From positions 36,452,778 through 36,516,777 of the forward strand of contig OX438744.1 of assembly GCA_949316235.1 (NCBI GenBank): DNA of 64,000 nucleotides, read 5' to 3'. The position numbers were made by a program, and so were the translations under genes. This document shows, piece by piece, positions 44,765 through 56,690 of the stretch (position 1 is its first letter; every line of letters starts with the position of its first letter). Under the pieces are notes generated by a model. It had not been told where the DNA came from. It was given only the letters and a program-made list of their open reading frames with translations, and ran no database searches. Origin of the DNA: Oegoconia quadripuncta. Lineage: Eukaryota; Arthropoda; Insecta; Lepidoptera; Autostichidae.

Positions 44765-45454
44765 AATGCATTTTACAACTTATAATAACAAATTCAACTA
44801 TTACACAATAATGATTATAATCCCAGCTAATACATCCACATTTTATAACAAAAAGTTATAGGAACAAAAGCATACTTTCCATCAGGTGACCCGCATGCTC
44901 GTTTGCCGCCCTCTCTTATTCTAAAAAAAAAACAAAAATACTTACCGTACGCAGAGAAATCTATAGACAAAGTGATAGCTTTCATCGCATTCACACAAAA
45001 GAGAGAACAATTTATTGGACAGGCCATGGGACATGTTACTTACTCTTTGTACCGAGGGGGATTTTTTTTGGAGTGTCGGCTCGTTACCAAAGAGTATACA
45101 AAACCTACGGAGATTCGTTACTACACCAGAGGATTAGTGCGCGTCCGGGCTCTCGCTCTTGGCTCGAACGTCACTGCTCGCCCGTATGCTAGACAACGTA
45201 TAGGTTAGAATGATGACATAGGTACGTAATAAACAGGACAGAACGATATTAGTTTTTGTTTCATATCGCGTGCCGGTTTTTTCAAGGCAAGCATACGACT
45301 GTGCTACACAAAGCTTGACAGTTCGTCATTCTTTTGCAAACTTTGGGTGAATTAAATCTGTAAAAGTAGGTACCTACCTAGTATATTGTGTGCCCGAAAA
45401 CAGTTGTAAATTGTGAATAACGATATCATTCGAAGAATTTCTTTGAAAAAAAAA
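44765..45454. other. no gene; LINE/SINE tail at about 44860-44935; putative promoter of unit M
   Basis: ACTTTCCATCAGGTGACCCGCATGCTCGTTTGCC at 44873-44908 is a common Lepidopteran retrotransposon 3' end, followed by an A-run. 45120-45190 is GC-richer and may belong to the 5' region of THAP unit M. Confidence 0.45.
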
Positions 45455-45918
45455 ATGGTTTGGTGTAGTGTGTTAGGGTGCAAAAGTGATGGTGAACAGA
45501 AGCATCCCGATTTGTCTTTTCACTCGTAAGTACGGTGCTTTTTGTCAGGTATTAGCTTCAAATTTGACTGGATATTATATCCACAAATAAAATCCACAAA
45601 AAATGTGTAGAACGTAACTTTGGTTGATGTATAAACCTAAAAGTATAAATGCAAGTTAACCAAAAAAATAATTCGATTACCCCCAAGCACTATTTATTTC
45701 ATAAAAAAATAAGTTAACGAGTGTAATTCTAATGTGATTTTTTATTTATTACAGTTTTCCCTTAAACAATAATTTACTTACGCATTGGATTGAAGCCACG
45801 GGTCGACAAAATTGGACACCGAAAAATTATTCAAGAATTTGTAGCAAACATTTTGAGCACAATGTATTGATCAAAAAGAAGATATACTGTTCTGTTTCCT
45901 AATGCCATTCCAACGCTG
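45455..45918 (+). pseudogene. THAP unit M, exons 1 and 2, frameshifted
   Basis: Exon 1 (45455-45525): MVWCSVLGCKSDGEQKHPDL, C-x4-C pair CSVLGC, donor TC|GTAAGT, phase 2. Exon 2 (45755-45918): acceptor TTATTACAG, then SFPLNNNLLTHWIEATGRQN, RICSKHF (C-x2-H). After VLIKKK the frame meets a stop; one base off, RYTVLFPNAIPTL gives the closing AVPTL-like motif up to a donor at 45919. A single indel in the A-rich KKK segment therefore kills the domain end. No linker, coiled coil or transposase follows. It has the shortest intron 1 of the array (229 bp). Confidence 0.75.
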
Positions 45919-46759
45919 GTAATATAGAATATGAAGTGGGTCTATTATACGTACTATACGTTGACAATGATCATGATTACTTAGCTGATCCTTCTAGGTT
46001 GTCAATATATACGGAGGAAATAATTCCTTATATTGGTAGGTTTGTCGTCCGAAGCTTAAGAAAAACCTTAAAATTGCGAAAATTGCCTTCATGCTCTCGT
46101 TAGTGAGAAATAATTAGGCCTTATTTAAAAAAAAAGATAAGGTTGGTCTCATTTATCCATCTCGGAAAGTAATTAAAGTTATATAGCAAATAAAGATATT
46201 TTATATACGTTGGCAGAAAAGATATTTCGGAAAAATTTGCTTAAAAGCAAATCATTCTTCGCAGAAAAAATAGGTAGGTAGGTATAATGCTGCAACTTAT
46301 TTTATACACCTTGAAAACTGTCAATATGAATTCACCGAAAAATACTGGACAGTTGTTTTATTTTTTGATTAGGGTAAACGCTGGTAATAAGTAGTACATA
46401 CACACTTGAATTGACGAATGAATCCTTGACGGAAAATGCTGCTGCTCATTGTCGATTGAGGTCCTAGATGGTCCCACCTCAAATATATAGTCGCCTTGAA
46501 TGATACCCAAGCCTGCGACGGATAGAATAGTATAATATACTGATTTTAATAACTTTTTATTACATCGCACTTCACTTTCCCACTTTTTTCGTCATTTTCC
46601 ATCAGGTGAATTAGTGGTTAAACGCGTATCCAGTCATTCAGATAAAGAAAACATTTGCCTGAACCAGTTATTGCGGCCCGATCGAACTTGTTATGTCAAA
46701 TGTATATAGCAATCGTAAAATAATGACGATTATTTTATCGAGGATCCAACAAAACGCAT
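45919..46759. other. no recognised gene
   Basis: AT-rich. CATTTTCCATCAGGTGAATTAGTGG at about 46595 is another retrotransposon tail. No coding segment seen. Confidence 0.4.
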
Positions 46760-47044
46760 TATAAATGTTACTTTTTTTTTTTTTTTTTTTTTTTTGCGCC
46801 CATGCAAAGGCACCCTCCGGAGGAACGAAGGAGGGAGGCGGAGAAGGCTCTAAGCGTACGAGCACAGCCGGCTGTGCAAGTTATGTGGGACTCACAGAGT
46901 GTGCCTACCCACTAAAACTCCGCCTTGGAGGTAGGGACTAGCCGTGAGGCTTTTATCCCGTCATCGGAAGCGACCCCTTTCCTGGGGAGGGGAGGGGCGC
47001 TAGTGGTGCTCTGCTAGAAGAGCATCACTTAGAAGAGACTAGAG

Positions 47045-49927
47045 CTAATCGAGAGTCGATGATGAGTCAGGGGTGACAAATGCCCCTGACTCATCTGTGG
47101 CCGCCAGGAGGCAAGCCAGATCGGATGTGAGTTTATTGGGTGGGTCGGTGAGGACGTTCCTCGGACGTCGGACTTGATAGAGAGAGGTTGATGAGGGGGT
47201 AGGGTAGACTGCTGACCCTCTTATTAACGGATTTGGGTGTTCGGTAGCTGATTTGAAAAAGGATTCGGTGAGGGTTTTCAAAAACTGTTGGATTGATGGT
47301 AAATCTATGTCACGGTGAAGGTCAGCATTTCTGACGCACCAGTGGGCGTTCAGTGCTCTACGACAGAAAAGGTTTTGTACGATTTGGAGTTTATTTATTG
47401 TATTAGGGTTCGCGTGTGCGAAAACGGGGGCCGCGTATGTCATTACCGGTCGGATGCACACCTTGAAGAGTGTTCTCTTATTGATGGGGGACATTTTACT
47501 ACTTCTGCCTATCATACTATTTAGGCGGCCCAGATAGAAGCGGGCAGTGCGAGTCACATTCAGGATGTGAGGCTTAAAAGTTAGCCTCGAGTCCAGAGTA
47601 ACACCTAGGTATTTGGCAGTGGGTTTCCAGGGGACAGGGGTACCTAGCATACGGATTTGGGTATCATTGAGATCGAGATGGCGTCTTCTCTTATGACTGA
47701 ATCTAATCGCGGTGCTTTTATCGGGGTTTACTTCTATACGCCATTTCCTAAACCATTCTCCAAGCTCATTAACTGAGCGTTGGAGTTTGGATATGGTTGA
47801 CGACAGCCGCTGACCCTTTATATAGAGGGCAGTGTCGTCGGCGAAGAGAGAGAGTTGGACATTGTTTTTGGGGATGGGTATGTCGTTTGTGTACGATATA
47901 TATAGTAGGGGAGAGAGCACTGATCCCTGAGGGACTCCGGCTTTGAGCGGGCGGGGGGAGGATAGCACTCCTTCGTGTCTAAAACGAAAGGTACGATCCT
48001 GGAGATAGGATGCTACTGTTAGAACTAGCCTGTCGGGGAGACCTAAGTGGTGTAGTTTATAGATAAGGCCTGCGTGCCATACTTTATCGAATGCCTTTGC
48101 GACATCAAAGAAAACTGCTACTGTTTTTTCGCGTTTAGGGTAGAAACCGCTCAAGATGTACTCGATTATGCGGTGGACCTGTTGTGGACAAGAATGGTTT
48201 GCGCGGAAACCGAATTGGTGGGGTAAAATAAGAGGGGGCTCACCTATTGGGAATAGGTGTTTTCTCATATGATAGAGGATTACTCTTTCTAATATTTTGC
48301 CTAGCGCCTTGAGGAGGCTGATGGGACGGTGGCTAGAGGGGATATTGAGGGGCTTTCCTGGTTTGGGGATACCTATGACTATTGCTTCCTTCCAGGCGGT
48401 TGGAAAGTAGCAGAGATCAAAGCAAGCGTTAAATATAAGAGACAGTAGGGTGAGTACATTGAGGGGGAGGTGTTTGAGGGCTTGGTTGGAGATTCCATCC
48501 GCGCCTGGGGCTTTTTTTGGCTTAAGGCCTTTGATGATGGCTTGAATTTGGTCGGTGGAAACTAGGATAGGGTCTGAGGTTGGAGGGGATGTCGTTATAC
48601 AACGAGCTTCCTCCTCCACCATTTGGACATGGGCGGAGTCATACTCGAGAGTACTGGGGGAGCATTGCGCGGCCGTGTTGTCAGCGAGACATTCGGCTTT
48701 TTCATCGTCTTCGAAGGCAACGGTGCCATCGGGACGGTTTAGCGGAGGGGTATGGGTGATTGTGTCTAACCGGAGGGCTTTCGCCACTTTGTAATACGCG
48801 AGGTGGGAGGGAGAGATTTCCTCCATGAGTTTACTCCATTGAGCATTCCTCACTTCGGAGAGACGGGACCTAACCTGACGTTGGAGTTGGTTGGCTGCTT
48901 TCCTATGGGAGGGGGTGGGATAGCGAGCAGCTCTGCGGAGGGCTGCATTCTTACATTTAATTAGGTTGATGACGTCTAATGGGAGCTTTTGATCTTTGAC
49001 CTTGGCTACGCGCTCGTTGGCCTTGATCGCAGATTGTATGAGTTGGGTGAGGGAGCTCACCGCATTGTCTATATTTTCAGTGCTATCGAGATGATGATAT
49101 GATGATGATGATGATGAGGGGACATACGGTGAGTCTGGAGAGTCGATGGCTGCGGTGAGGGATGTTTTGAACCCATCCCAGTGGGTGAAGGTTTTAGGGG
49201 TGGCGGGAGGAGGGGTTTGGGGCCCCAGTATCAGTGAGACTGGGCGGTGGTCTGATCCTAGGTCGTCGAGAGGTTCGATCGTGTTTAGGTTTAGGGAAAT
49301 GTTTTTAAAAAGAGCGAAATCGAGAATGTCTGGCGATTGGTTTGTGTTATCGGGGTAATGGGTGGGCCAAAATGGACATATAACGTCTATATTTAGAGAC
49401 TGGGTGATGTTGAGCAGCTTAGTGCCGCTTGCATTGGTAGTGAGGCAAGTCCAGCTAGTATGTTTGGAGTTAAAGTCTCCGAACATAATAACTGAGTTGC
49501 CCAGTAGGAGGATAGCTTCAAAGTCACTTTTTAGGGGTGGAGTACCACTAGGAATATAGATGGAGGCTATAATAATGGATTGATGACCTGTCATGGCAAG
49601 CCTGCAGATAGAGGCTTCCATATTAGTGAGGGGGGGGGTGGTGATGGGAGAACAGTGGAGAGATCTTTTATAGTAAATGGCTGTTCCGCCACGTCCGTCG
49701 AGTCTGTCATTACGTATTAGGGTATATTTGGGGATGGATAAGCCTTTACGGTCAGTGGCTTTGAGCCATGACTCCTGGATTAATAAGAGGTCTACTTCTC
49801 TACTGCGCACGAACTCTTTTAGTTCGTTGATATTAGTGCGCAGACTGCGCGAATTGTAGGAGATGAGAGAGACACCTCTTGGTTTGGTCCGACCGGTACC
49901 TAAGGGGGTGTTTATATTTTGGGACAT
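47045..49927 (-). CDS. LINE ORF2: endonuclease and reverse transcriptase (intact)
   Basis: 960 residues with no frameshift. Residues 18-230: apurinic-type endonuclease (LISYNSRSLR, LLLIQESWL, GRGGTAIYY, MFGDFNSKHTSW, LGSDHRPVSL). Residues 470-740: reverse transcriptase (KKAPGADGISNQALKHLP, HRPISLLKALGKILERVI, FFDVAKAFDKVWH, AGVPQGSVLSPLLY, LSLFADDTALY, FRKWRIEVNPDKS). The C-terminal part has TYAAPVFAHA. Motif order and lack of an RNase H domain fit the Jockey clade. ATG at 49927 (MSQNINTPLGTGR) lies a few bases after the ORF1 stop, typical of linked LINE frames. Confidence 0.9.
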   Translation of the reverse strand: MSQNINTPLGTGRTKPRGVSLISYNSRSLRTNINELKEFVRSREVDLLLIQESWLKATDRKGLSIPKYTLIRNDRLDGRGGTAIYYKRSLHCSPITTPPLTNMEASICRLAMTGHQSIIIASIYIPSGTPPLKSDFEAILLLGNSVIMFGDFNSKHTSWTCLTTNASGTKLLNITQSLNIDVICPFWPTHYPDNTNQSPDILDFALFKNISLNLNTIEPLDDLGSDHRPVSLILGPQTPPPATPKTFTHWDGFKTSLTAAIDSPDSPYVPSSSSSSYHHLDSTENIDNAVSSLTQLIQSAIKANERVAKVKDQKLPLDVINLIKCKNAALRRAARYPTPSHRKAANQLQRQVRSRLSEVRNAQWSKLMEEISPSHLAYYKVAKALRLDTITHTPPLNRPDGTVAFEDDEKAECLADNTAAQCSPSTLEYDSAHVQMVEEEARCITTSPPTSDPILVSTDQIQAIIKGLKPKKAPGADGISNQALKHLPLNVLTLLSLIFNACFDLCYFPTAWKEAIVIGIPKPGKPLNIPSSHRPISLLKALGKILERVILYHMRKHLFPIGEPPLILPHQFGFRANHSCPQQVHRIIEYILSGFYPKREKTVAVFFDVAKAFDKVWHAGLIYKLHHLGLPDRLVLTVASYLQDRTFRFRHEGVLSSPRPLKAGVPQGSVLSPLLYISYTNDIPIPKNNVQLSLFADDTALYIKGQRLSSTISKLQRSVNELGEWFRKWRIEVNPDKSTAIRFSHKRRRHLDLNDTQIRMLGTPVPWKPTAKYLGVTLDSRLTFKPHILNVTRTARFYLGRLNSMIGRSSKMSPINKRTLFKVCIRPVMTYAAPVFAHANPNTINKLQIVQNLFCRRALNAHWCVRNADLHRDIDLPSIQQFLKTLTESFFKSATEHPNPLIRGSAVYPTPSSTSLYQVRRPRNVLTDPPNKLTSDLACLLAATDESGAFVTPDSSSTLD

Positions 49928-49932
49928 TGTAC

Positions 49933-50061
49933 TTAGATGGAGTTTAGTAGGTGATGGTGTTCAACTAGAGCAAGGAGACGTTCTTGGGCTGTGCGGGAAG
50001 CGCGCAGCTTGCGGGCGAGTATTGATATCTCTCCGATATCAATACCGCTGATTGCAGCGTA
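49933..50061 (-). pseudogene. 3' end of LINE ORF1 (truncated)
   Basis: The minus-strand frame AAISGIDIGEISILARKLRA, then TAQERLLALVEHHHLLN, ends at a TAA just before the ORF2 ATG. Only about 42 codons remain; the 5' rest was lost at insertion. Confidence 0.65.
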
Positions 50062-50073
50062 TATAAATGTTAC

Positions 50074-50772
50074 CTAACTAGTAACTTAAAAAGTTAGAAA
50101 TTATTTTCGCTAGGGAAATAGACCCCCTGTTAATTAATACCTTATAAAACCGGGGGTAAACGTGTTGATATGATAACACTACCTTTTAATCGTTCTGTCT
50201 CATAGGTGGCGTGGCACGCCAACCATTTGTCTATAGGTTTTCCGAATAAATAAAATAAAAATAGGTTTCTCTGTCTACGACATTTAGAGCCGTATTAATG
50301 ATTGATCTTTATCTTCAATGTTATTTCTTTTGATACTGTTTTAATATGCAACAGATTTACAAGCGTCAACTTAATTTCATCTGAAACTTGAGAACGGTTT
50401 ATTAATACGGGCCTTACACTGAGTTTACGAGTATGTATCTTAGTGGTGAGTTTTTTTGTGGGCGGCAAAAAAAACTTCTAAATAGACAGAGTGAACGCCA
50501 TGGCACTACTTGATTGTAGTTTGTAGAAGATTAATAAGTAGGTAGGTAGGTTGCATAAAAAAAATAGGTACCTGTTTTCCTACAGTTTGATGCCCATTAT
50601 CACAGTATTACTCCCTACAGTAGCGAAATGAATGTACTTACGCAGGGCAACGAAGGGGCACTCGAGGGGAGTCGGGCGGCGGCGCGGCTCGCGTACCTCA
50701 ACTCGTTTAGTTTGTGGTATCGAGCGCGAAGGGCTGACGCGTGCGTGTTATCGAAGTAATTATAGTTTTATA
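50074..50772. other. intergenic; Harbinger MITE 50287-50416; putative promoter of unit O
   Basis: 50287-50416 has GAGCCGTATTAATGATTG at the left and ACTTGAGAACGGTTTATTAATACGGGCC at the right, a short Harbinger-like MITE. 50645-50750 is GC-rich (GGGGAGTCGGGCGGCGGCGCG), ending near the ATG at 50773. Confidence 0.55.
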
Positions 50773-50861
50773 ATGGTGCGTACAAATTGTTCTGTGTACG
50801 GATGTAATACAACATCGAAAGACAAGGATTTTAAGTTCCATAGATTTCCCCGCGACGAGAG
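50773..50861 (+). CDS. THAP unit O, exon 1
   Basis: ATG starts MVRTNCSVYGCNTTSKDKDF, C-x4-C pair CSVYGC, then KFHRFPRDER. Donor AG|GTAAGT after 89 nt (phase 2). The partner acceptor is at 56691, beyond a 5.8-kb intron made mostly of nested mobile elements. Upstream is the GC-rich segment at 50645-50750. Confidence 0.8.
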
Positions 50862-51084
50862 GTAAGTTTTTCATTTGTGTAAGTAAATTGGAACTAAATA
50901 CCAAAATACAGTCTAGTAATCTAGTAATTTAATTACCTACTTACTAAGTATTATGTATTAACTAAGTTAAGGGCTACTTGCACACGATCGTGACGAGAAA
51001 AACATGAGGTTTTATCAAAGTAATATAAATAGTAGGAGGTACTTTATTTTAACTGTATCAATTGAGTGGAATAAAAGGTGACAC

Positions 51085-54000
51085 TTTGAAACGCATAATG
51101 TTTATTGTCATAAGTTCAATTGACATAGGTACATCATATGTCATACAAATTAATAAGTATAATAGTGTTTCGCAAATTTATTATTACGCATAAACATAAT
51201 AACGCAGATTTGTTGAAGGGCTTAATAATAAAAGCCAGAATCATATAAATCTATATTTCATAAGACATACTTTGAAACGCATATTTTAATTATGCATAAA
51301 TTACCATATTCATAGTTCTCGGCACCCCGACATGGATAGGTTAGGTTCGAAGGGTATGACGGAAGCGAGCTGAGATGTGGGAACCAGGAGGAGAAATAAA
51401 GACAAGTTCACAAGTTAGGTACAACGCGTATAATGACGTTCTCATTGAATGTGCGACTGTTTATATATATTAATGCTTACATTAAGATGGGTAGAGGTGC
51501 GTCATACACCACACCTCCCCCGTTTTTTTGACAAAAAAAAAATAAGGAAATGTTTTTTTTTTTTTTTTATATATAATAACAAGTAATTCAATTAAGAGAA
51601 CTTTTAAACTAAATAAAGTTTAAATCTAATTAAAACAAAGTTATTGCTTCAAACTAAAATAACCACGCTCAAGCGAATAAATGAATATGAATAACACCAC
51701 TGTAATTTGTAAAAATAGAAAAATGAGCTTTTGTAAAGTTTTTGAATAAACCAGAGAGAAATATTTGAATAATAGAATAATATTAAAGTTAAAGTTGGCA
51801 ATAATTCAATAGGTTGATACATCCTGAATCTAATAGTGATCTGTAGTTTTTTTTTTGTGTACCTACTCGTGTACCATAACTCATATAATTATAAAACACA
51901 CTAGAAATATATCTAATAAAACAATTGTCTTTTTCTTACGATTGCCATGATTGCATTAATAAAGTTATTAATATTTTTTGGTCCACAAAAAAATATATTT
52001 TCTGAAATATAGATTTTCTACTCTACAAATTAAATTAGAAGTAGTATTCCAAAACAACGAAGCTACTACAAATAGTGTATCCGAGAAAAAAAAATTACGA
52101 TAACACTAACAGCAATAACGGTTATTAAAATCAAAAATAAATGTTCGTAAATAAAACAAGAAAAAGAAAATTAACTTAAATGAATACCAATATAACATAA
52201 TAAATTCTAATACAATAAACGTTACACATCTCTATCAGTGGCATGCCCTCCATACAGGCGGAATGGCACTGCCTACTCCAAAAAATTGTCTTACAAGTAT
52301 CACAATATGAACAAGTTATCAAGACTGTGCCATCCATGACATCAAAATTTAATACAGAGTTCACATTTTTGAAAGGGTTCCTTGAAATGCATTCAAGACA
52401 ACTGATTCATACTGATGTGAACAGAAATATTCTAAACGAAGTTGCGAAGTTTATATATTTAATAGTAAATATAATTCTGCCTACCCTGGGACAAAACGTT
52501 GTGCACGCCACTGATCTCTATAGAGAGATATTTAATCATTATAGAATTATTTCTATAACTGCATAAACATTTCAAAATCTTGTTTATTTTATATATATAT
52601 ATTATAAGATATATCAATGTATGTATCTCTATAGAATTGCGAATTTATTAATCACTGTTTAAAACTTCCATTTACCTATATTTATTTTCTAATAAATCAT
52701 AACCCTGAGGTTTATTTCATATACAATAAAACACACTTACAGTTTTTAATAATAGGCTGATAATATGATAATATTTGCATCTATACGCAATGTTGACAAT
52801 ATAATACTTATTAACTGATATTTATATTTTAAACTTTAAATTCACTTTAAAATATTGCATTTTTTTTTTTTCATCATTATCATAAAAGGCAAGAAAAAAA
52901 AATCTGTCGAATAACGAATATGTTTACAGATTCAGGTATAACTTAACAACTTAAAAAATGTATAGTTCAATGTTCCGTGCTCTACTGAGTTAAACATTAC
53001 ACCTTAATAATATCGTCATTTCTATATTCATACATCTTCTTTCTATGTTTAAGTAAGTACTTATATGTTTTTCTCTTACCTCAAAATAGTAAAATTGAAT
53101 TCATTCTTAATTCCATTCCATAACATACGACCTTTACCATACTTCTATAATATCTCTTCAACTGCGTACCGGTACACTTATATCAGTTTCATATATCATT
53201 TGGGCCGGCCGGTCCCGATACTTATTATAGGTACATTTCATAATGAGTCGACTCTTATTATAATTAAAATATTAATACACATAGACATCTGCGTGTCTAG
53301 TGCTGGGTTGTGCGCACACCCTATATTTATATGAGGCCATCAGTTTTAAGACACATAAGTCTCCAACTGTTCTCACAGAGAAACGTAGTTTACACCATGA
53401 TCGAACGAAGGATGTGGCTCCCATTGTACCTTTACTTTTGTGTACCGTGTACATTGCGCTCACGCATCAAATGTCATTCATACCGTTCATACAAATTTCC
53501 CTACTATGCACACATATCCAAATCCTTTGATCTATAAGAGTTCTGAACCACAACTGGGTGATCAGACCAGTAGTGTGTTGTATCAAAACCTTATGTATCA
53601 AAGTATTCCCGATATCCATTAAATAACTTAACCTGTCGCAATCCTTACTTTCTTAAAAAAATATCATTCTCAAATCCAATATACTTATTACTACCAGAAT
53701 CCTCATCAAGAGTGATCATGTTTCATGAGAAAAATACCTAATTACATCTCAATGGTGTAAAAAGATTTTTAATAAATTTCTCATAACGTAGGTACCTACT
53801 ATCTATGAACCATATCTATATACCTCTTATTATCTTCAATTTCTTTCCATTCCGTTTCGTAATACTTTTATGTGACTATATCTCTATTAATATACTTCTC
53901 CATCGTACAATGCTTTACTAATACTTACTCTCCGAACCGATAAACTAATACATTTTTAAGTCAAGTAGGTTAGCCATTTAGAGTACATAAATAGGCTAGG

Positions 54001-56036
54001 TTACCCATGGGTAACTATCATGATAGTTACCTATATTATTTTAAGTGAAAAATTGTATGTAGTTATTTCAAACAAATAAGTGGACAGTTCTGTCCTATTA
54101 TAATAATTAATATTCAGTACCTATCTTTATGTTATATATATTTCTGTCATGACCATCTTTATCGACTTAGAGGGCACCTTGGCATCCCTGGTGGGGATTT
54201 GCAGTTACTATTAGTATATCATTAAGTTGACAAAGTGAAAATAACAAAATGGGACATCAACTTTCGAAGATTTACTATAGGTAACTGAAACTATGTTTCA
54301 GTTTATATTTTTTTGTAGACACTTTTATTAAAAGAAATAGTAAAATGTTCTCTAGTTGAAATTCGTTTTATCGCGTGAATCATCTTGATTGAAAACATAA
54401 GGGCTCAAAATCACCAGAATAGTAAAGTTTTCAAAGGTGCGGTAACATCATCGACTTCGCGGGGCACATCTAGTGACAATTGTTTGTAGGTATTCAGTGT
54501 AGGTATAAAATTAGCCTATGTAAGATAGAGCAAGTAGCTACATTACATAGGTACTTACATGCATCACGTTATTGTCGATGGAATGTAGTTATGATGACGT
54601 TGGCAAATGGTGTTGTATTACCTTATCATGGTCGCATCGGACACTGACCTTGTATTCACCTATCTCCCAACCATGTGTTAGGCTGTAATTAAGTAATGAT
54701 AGTATTTTCTGAAAACTTATGTCATGTTGTTTATGCACATACCTATATAACGATAAATTATATTCATATGTGAAATTCTATTCTTATAAGTATAAGGCGT
54801 ATAGGTATATGAATTTTATTCTGAAACTTTATTAACCAGAATAAAAGTATAATATTCCTATTGTCGATGTGATAATGATATTTATTGGCATTATTAAGGT
54901 ACTACGAAGAAAGATAATATTGTCAACATGCGCATAGGTTAACGGTTCTTTAAGTATTTAAAATTAACAGTGTATAAAAAAGACTATAAAAAAATCCATA
55001 GACACTTCATCCAGCTTAAAATATAAACGACTCTTAAATTAAAATTACATTAATATAACGTGCACACAAAAAATAAATTGATTGTCCGCGGCAATTTCTC
55101 CTTTAGTTTAAAAACTTAGTCATTTTCACTTACACCTTCCGTCACTTTCCATATTGGGCTGCCCAGAGTCAATTTCCATTACTAGTGGGCACTCGGTGTT
55201 CCGTGTACCGTGGGCAAAGGCATCGTCCTGCTGCAAACTCAACGTCTCCCGTACTCGAGCTCCGGCGGCGGTGGCGGCCGGCAAAATCTGCTCCAGTGTA
55301 GTCTGGATGTGTCATCATGTCTCCCGACACCCATCGCATTATTAACTTCAACCTCCGATGAAGACTTGATCGAACCATTAAACGTAATGGAACATTCTTT
55401 TCACTCTTTTAAAATCGTCCAATTATTAACTTTTTTTTTTTCAAAAAAAAAATCACTAAACTATATTTTTAGAAATTTAGTGCACAGCACTGCCTATTAA
55501 GGCAGCACTGGCAGGGTCGCCATGAGATGTGGGAACCAGGAGGAGAAATAAAGACAAGTTCACAAGTTAGGTACAACGCGTATAATGACGTTCTCATTGA
55601 ATGTGCGACTGTTTATATATATTAATGCTTACATTAAGATGGGTAGAGGTGCGTCATACACCACAGAGCAGAGCGAGCCCGGATCGCCCGCCATACCCTT
55701 CGTGTTAGGTTGACATGTATGCATCCCTGCTTGCCTATTTGCTTGCTTGCATGCTTGCATGCTTGCTCTTAGAAGCTTACTGATTTTGCCGGTTATTCTT
55801 ATTAAATATATGCTTTTTAAATATTATGTCTTTTGAATATTATGATCAACAAAAATTATGCCTTTCATTACTTATGCTTATTAAAATTATGCCTTTCTAT
55901 GATTATGCCTTACAGGTTTCGGCCATATGATATTATGTGTAATGAAGTTATGCTATAACGGTTTATTGCAAATTACTATTATGGCGAATAATATTATGAA
56001 TTGTCAGTTTATGGTGAAAAACGTTATGCGTTTCAA
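51085..56036. mobile_element. TIR element split by an LTR element
   Basis: TTGAAACGCATAATGTTT at 51085-51102 is mirrored by AAACGTTATGCGTTTCAA at 56019-56036. The DNA on both sides of the LTR insertion also contains inverted kin (TCGAAGGGTATGAC left, CATACCCTTCGTG right), so the parts 51085-51370 and 55666-56036 formed one hairpin-rich element of about 660 bp before the insertion. Confidence 0.6.
51371..55665 (-). mobile_element. LTR element of 4.3 kb without recognisable gag-pol
   Basis: Two 143-bp LTRs (51371-51513 and 55523-55665), identical as far as I can read, start TG and end CA. GAGC is duplicated outside (51367-51370 and 55666-55669). Read on the minus strand, TGGCGACCCTGCCAG directly follows the 5' LTR like a primer-binding site, and GGGGGAGGTG precedes the 3' LTR like a polypurine tract. 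The 4.0-kb interior is AT-rich with no reverse transcriptase, protease or integrase motif in any frame I read. It is a large non-autonomous derivative (LARD-like), recent by LTR identity. Confidence 0.75.
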
Positions 56037-56335
56037 TAGGTAACCGGAATAAAATACTTCTTTATCTACCTACCTAAGTAGAAATTTAGGTACATAGGTA
56101 CTCGGTAGGTAGGTACTCGTAAGTAGGGTATTTAATAATTTTTTTCGAGAACCAATACCTCATAAATAACAATTAAGTAGGTACCAGTATGTTGTTTTAA
56201 CATGTAATAATGTGTAATGTCGGTCTAGAATAGCACCACCCCCAATTCCTCCCGTGTGGGTGTCGTAGGTAGGTTATAGTAGGTATTATAAAGACGACAG
56301 TGCGCTTGTTTATTGAATTTATAGGTAAGGTAGGA

Positions 56336-56671
56336 CCGCCTCCGTGGCTCAATGTAAACAACATTGGGTTTACGATTCGGAGGTCGCGGGTTCGATCCCC
56401 TGCGGGGTACACGTTTAAGTACTCGGTTTGGTTTGTGGTAAGGCATTTTAAATGTCCGCCTGGCTAGCTACCACCATTTTATCTAAATCTGCCGCCAAAC
56501 AGCAATGTTATAATAGCATTGTTGTGTTCCGGTTGTCAGAGATAAGATAGCCAGTCGCCCAAATAATATGTTGGGGTTTCCAGGTTAGTACGCTTCCACC
56601 TTCGGCCTCATCTTCACTTAACATCAGGTGTGATTGAGGTCAAGTGCTAATCCGTTGTGCATAAAAAAAAC
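56336..56671 (+). mobile_element. SINE (family 1), full copy before the THAP acceptor of unit O
   Basis: tRNA-like head (CCGCCTCCGTGGCTCAATGT, GGGTTCGATCCC), body and A-rich tail as at 1717-2050. It ends 20 bp before the acceptor at 56690, as in unit A where the SINE also lies just upstream of exon 2. Confidence 0.85.
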
Positions 56672-56690
56672 TAACCTATTTTTTTTTCAG

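Larger units (their letters stand above)
46772..50061 (-). mobile_element. Jockey-type LINE, 5'-truncated, 12-bp target duplication
   Basis: The direct repeat TATAAATGTTAC stands at 46760-46771 and 50062-50073. On the minus strand the element starts within the end of ORF1, has a complete ORF2 and a GC-rich 3' UTR, and ends in a run of about 24 A (T-run at 46772-46795). A short, perfect target duplication, long A-tail and open ORF2 indicate a recent insertion. It lies in the large intron of the ZZ gene, antisense to it, between THAP units M and O. Confidence 0.9.

Noticed and set aside
52243..53540. Open frames inside the 4.3-kb LTR element (for example 52243-52566)
   Set aside because: None has gag, protease, reverse transcriptase or integrase motifs; AT-rich chance frames.
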